Source of the DNA: Azotobacter vinelandii CA
GTDB lineage: Bacteria > Pseudomonadota > Gammaproteobacteria > Pseudomonadales > Pseudomonadaceae
DNA length: 64,000 nucleotides
Direction: 5' to 3'
NCBI RefSeq assembly: GCF_000380335.1
Contig: NC_021149.1
Location: 3,586,501 to 3,650,500, forward strand
Shown here: piece by piece, positions 63,352-64,000 of the stretch
Numbering within the stretch: the first letter of the stretch is position 1
How the letters are laid out: each line of letters opens with the position of its first letter
Notes under the pieces: model-generated
Seen by the model: only the letters and a program-made list of their open reading frames with translations
Told to the model about the DNA's origin: nothing
Database searches by the model: none
Program-made: the position numbers and the translations under genes

Positions 63352-63400
63352 CTATATACTGAAAGTAACTTACGGGTGGTAAGTTACTATTGGTATATAG
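63352..63400. promoter_or_regulatory. 49-base dyad operator between MFS and TetR genes
   Basis: Exactly symmetric about 63376: CTATATAC-4-AGTAACTTAC-5-GTAAGTTACT-4-GTATATAG, each arm a perfect inverted match. This is the usual site for binding by the flanking TetR regulator; TATATA on each side could also serve as -10 boxes for divergent promoters. Confidence 0.85.
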
Positions 63401-63402
63401 CG

Positions 63403-64000
63403 ATGTCAAGCCAAACCAGAACCCCTGATGCCGCCCAGGATTCACCACGCCGTCGCCTGCCCAGGGACGAGCGCCTGCGTCAGTTGCTGGATGTCTCCTG
63501 GACCTTGATCCGCGATGAGGGCGCGGACGCGCTGACCTTGGGGCGGCTCGCCGATGCGGCAGGCGTCACCAAGCCGGTGGTCTATGACCACTTCGGCACG
63601 CGCAACGGGTTGTTGGCGGCGCTCTATCAGGATTTCGACGTACGCCAGACGGCATTGATCGACGCCGCCATCGCCGCCAGCAAGCCGACGTTGAAAGACA
63701 AGGCGCACGTCATCGCCGCCAGCTACATCGAATGCGTGCTGACCCAGGGGCGCGAGATTCCGGGTGTGTTGGCTGCGCTCGGCGGTTCGCCGGAGCTGGC
63801 GGCAGTGAAGCGGCAGTACCAGCAAGCCTTCATCGAAAAGTGCCAGACCATCCTCGCGCCCTTTGCAGGCCCGCAGGGCGTATCGCTGGCGAGCCTGTGG
63901 GCGATGCTCGGTGCGGCCGATGCGCTGTCGCAGGCGGCGGTGGCCGGCGACATCAATGAGGAACAGGCGCGGGACGAGTTGATGGAGACCATCCTGGCGA
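63403..64000 (+). CDS. TetR-family repressor (3' end outside window)
   Basis: At least 199 residues, open to the end of the window. N-terminal HTH: LLDVSWTLIRDEGADALTLGRLADAAGVTKPVVYDHFGTRNGLLAALY (in part), then a helical ligand domain. ATG 63403 is only two bases from the end of the operator dyad and has no ribosome site, so the start is somewhat uncertain, although no later Met fits before the HTH. Confidence 0.9.
   Translation, partial: MSSQTRTPDAAQDSPRRRLPRDERLRQLLDVSWTLIRDEGADALTLGRLADAAGVTKPVVYDHFGTRNGLLAALYQDFDVRQTALIDAAIAASKPTLKDKAHVIAASYIECVLTQGREIPGVLAALGGSPELAAVKRQYQQAFIEKCQTILAPFAGPQGVSLASLWAMLGAADALSQAAVAGDINEEQARDELMETILA

Noticed and set aside
1-64000. CRISPR array
   Set aside because: No evenly spaced short repeats with unique spacers were seen on either strand.

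Overview
The window looks like a chromosome segment of a high-G+C gammaproteobacterium of the Pseudomonas group. The opening order minD-minE-rluA-apeB, then quinone oxidoreductase, prc, FKBP isomerase, rdgC and an SSS-type hybrid sensor kinase, and later purC-bamC-dapA-gcvR-bcp and bepA-nadA, matches gene neighbourhoods I recall from Pseudomonas aeruginosa. No 16S gene is present, so the species cannot be named. No database search was run.

Layout. (1) 1-31 kb is core chromosome: cell division (MinDE), RNA modification, proteases (ApeB, Prc, BepA), a sensor kinase, an outer-membrane lipid/lipoprotein set (YdbH-YnbE-YdbL, BamC), lysine and purine biosynthesis (DapA, PurC), a peroxiredoxin, quinolinate synthase, a DASS anion symporter and three tRNAs (Asp, Val, Ser). 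(2) 31-46 kb is accessory chromosome: a small secreted protein, Zn-alcohol dehydrogenase, short-chain dehydrogenase, two paralogous LysR regulators, an MFS exporter, moaA, xdhC, and a Mo/Fe-S aldehyde-oxidase-type pair (IorA/IorB-like) followed by a periplasmic cupin. Four transcription units here carry the same promoter element (ATTRATCAAT-N5-GCATAGGT or a degenerate form), suggesting one LysR-controlled redox/aldehyde regulon. Several members carry lesions: frameshifts in the SDR, moaA and a glycine-zipper gene, and a nonsense codon in the cupin.

(3) 46.0-47.8 kb is an IS scar. An IS110/IS1111-type element with 13-bp subterminal inverted repeats has inserted after codon 7 of an IS630-family transposase gene, and the IS630 remnant is itself cut off at its 3' end. 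(4) 47.8-60.9 kb, all on the minus strand, is a P-type (Trb) conjugation module in the order seen in Tn4371-like integrative elements: traG, copG-like, trbB-C-D-E-J, a TrbK-alt lipoprotein, trbL-F-G-I and a DUF2274 gene. Most junctions are 4-base stop/start overlaps. An EexN-type lipoprotein and a LysR regulator sit just upstream. trbI has a single-base frameshift, so transfer may be impaired unless this is a sequencing error. (5) 61-64 kb holds a DHA2-type drug exporter diverging from a TetR repressor that runs off the window, with a symmetric 49-base operator-like dyad between them.

No CRISPR array, rRNA, integrase, relaxase or attachment site was found. The integrative element therefore continues beyond 64 kb, and its left edge probably lies near 47.8 kb.
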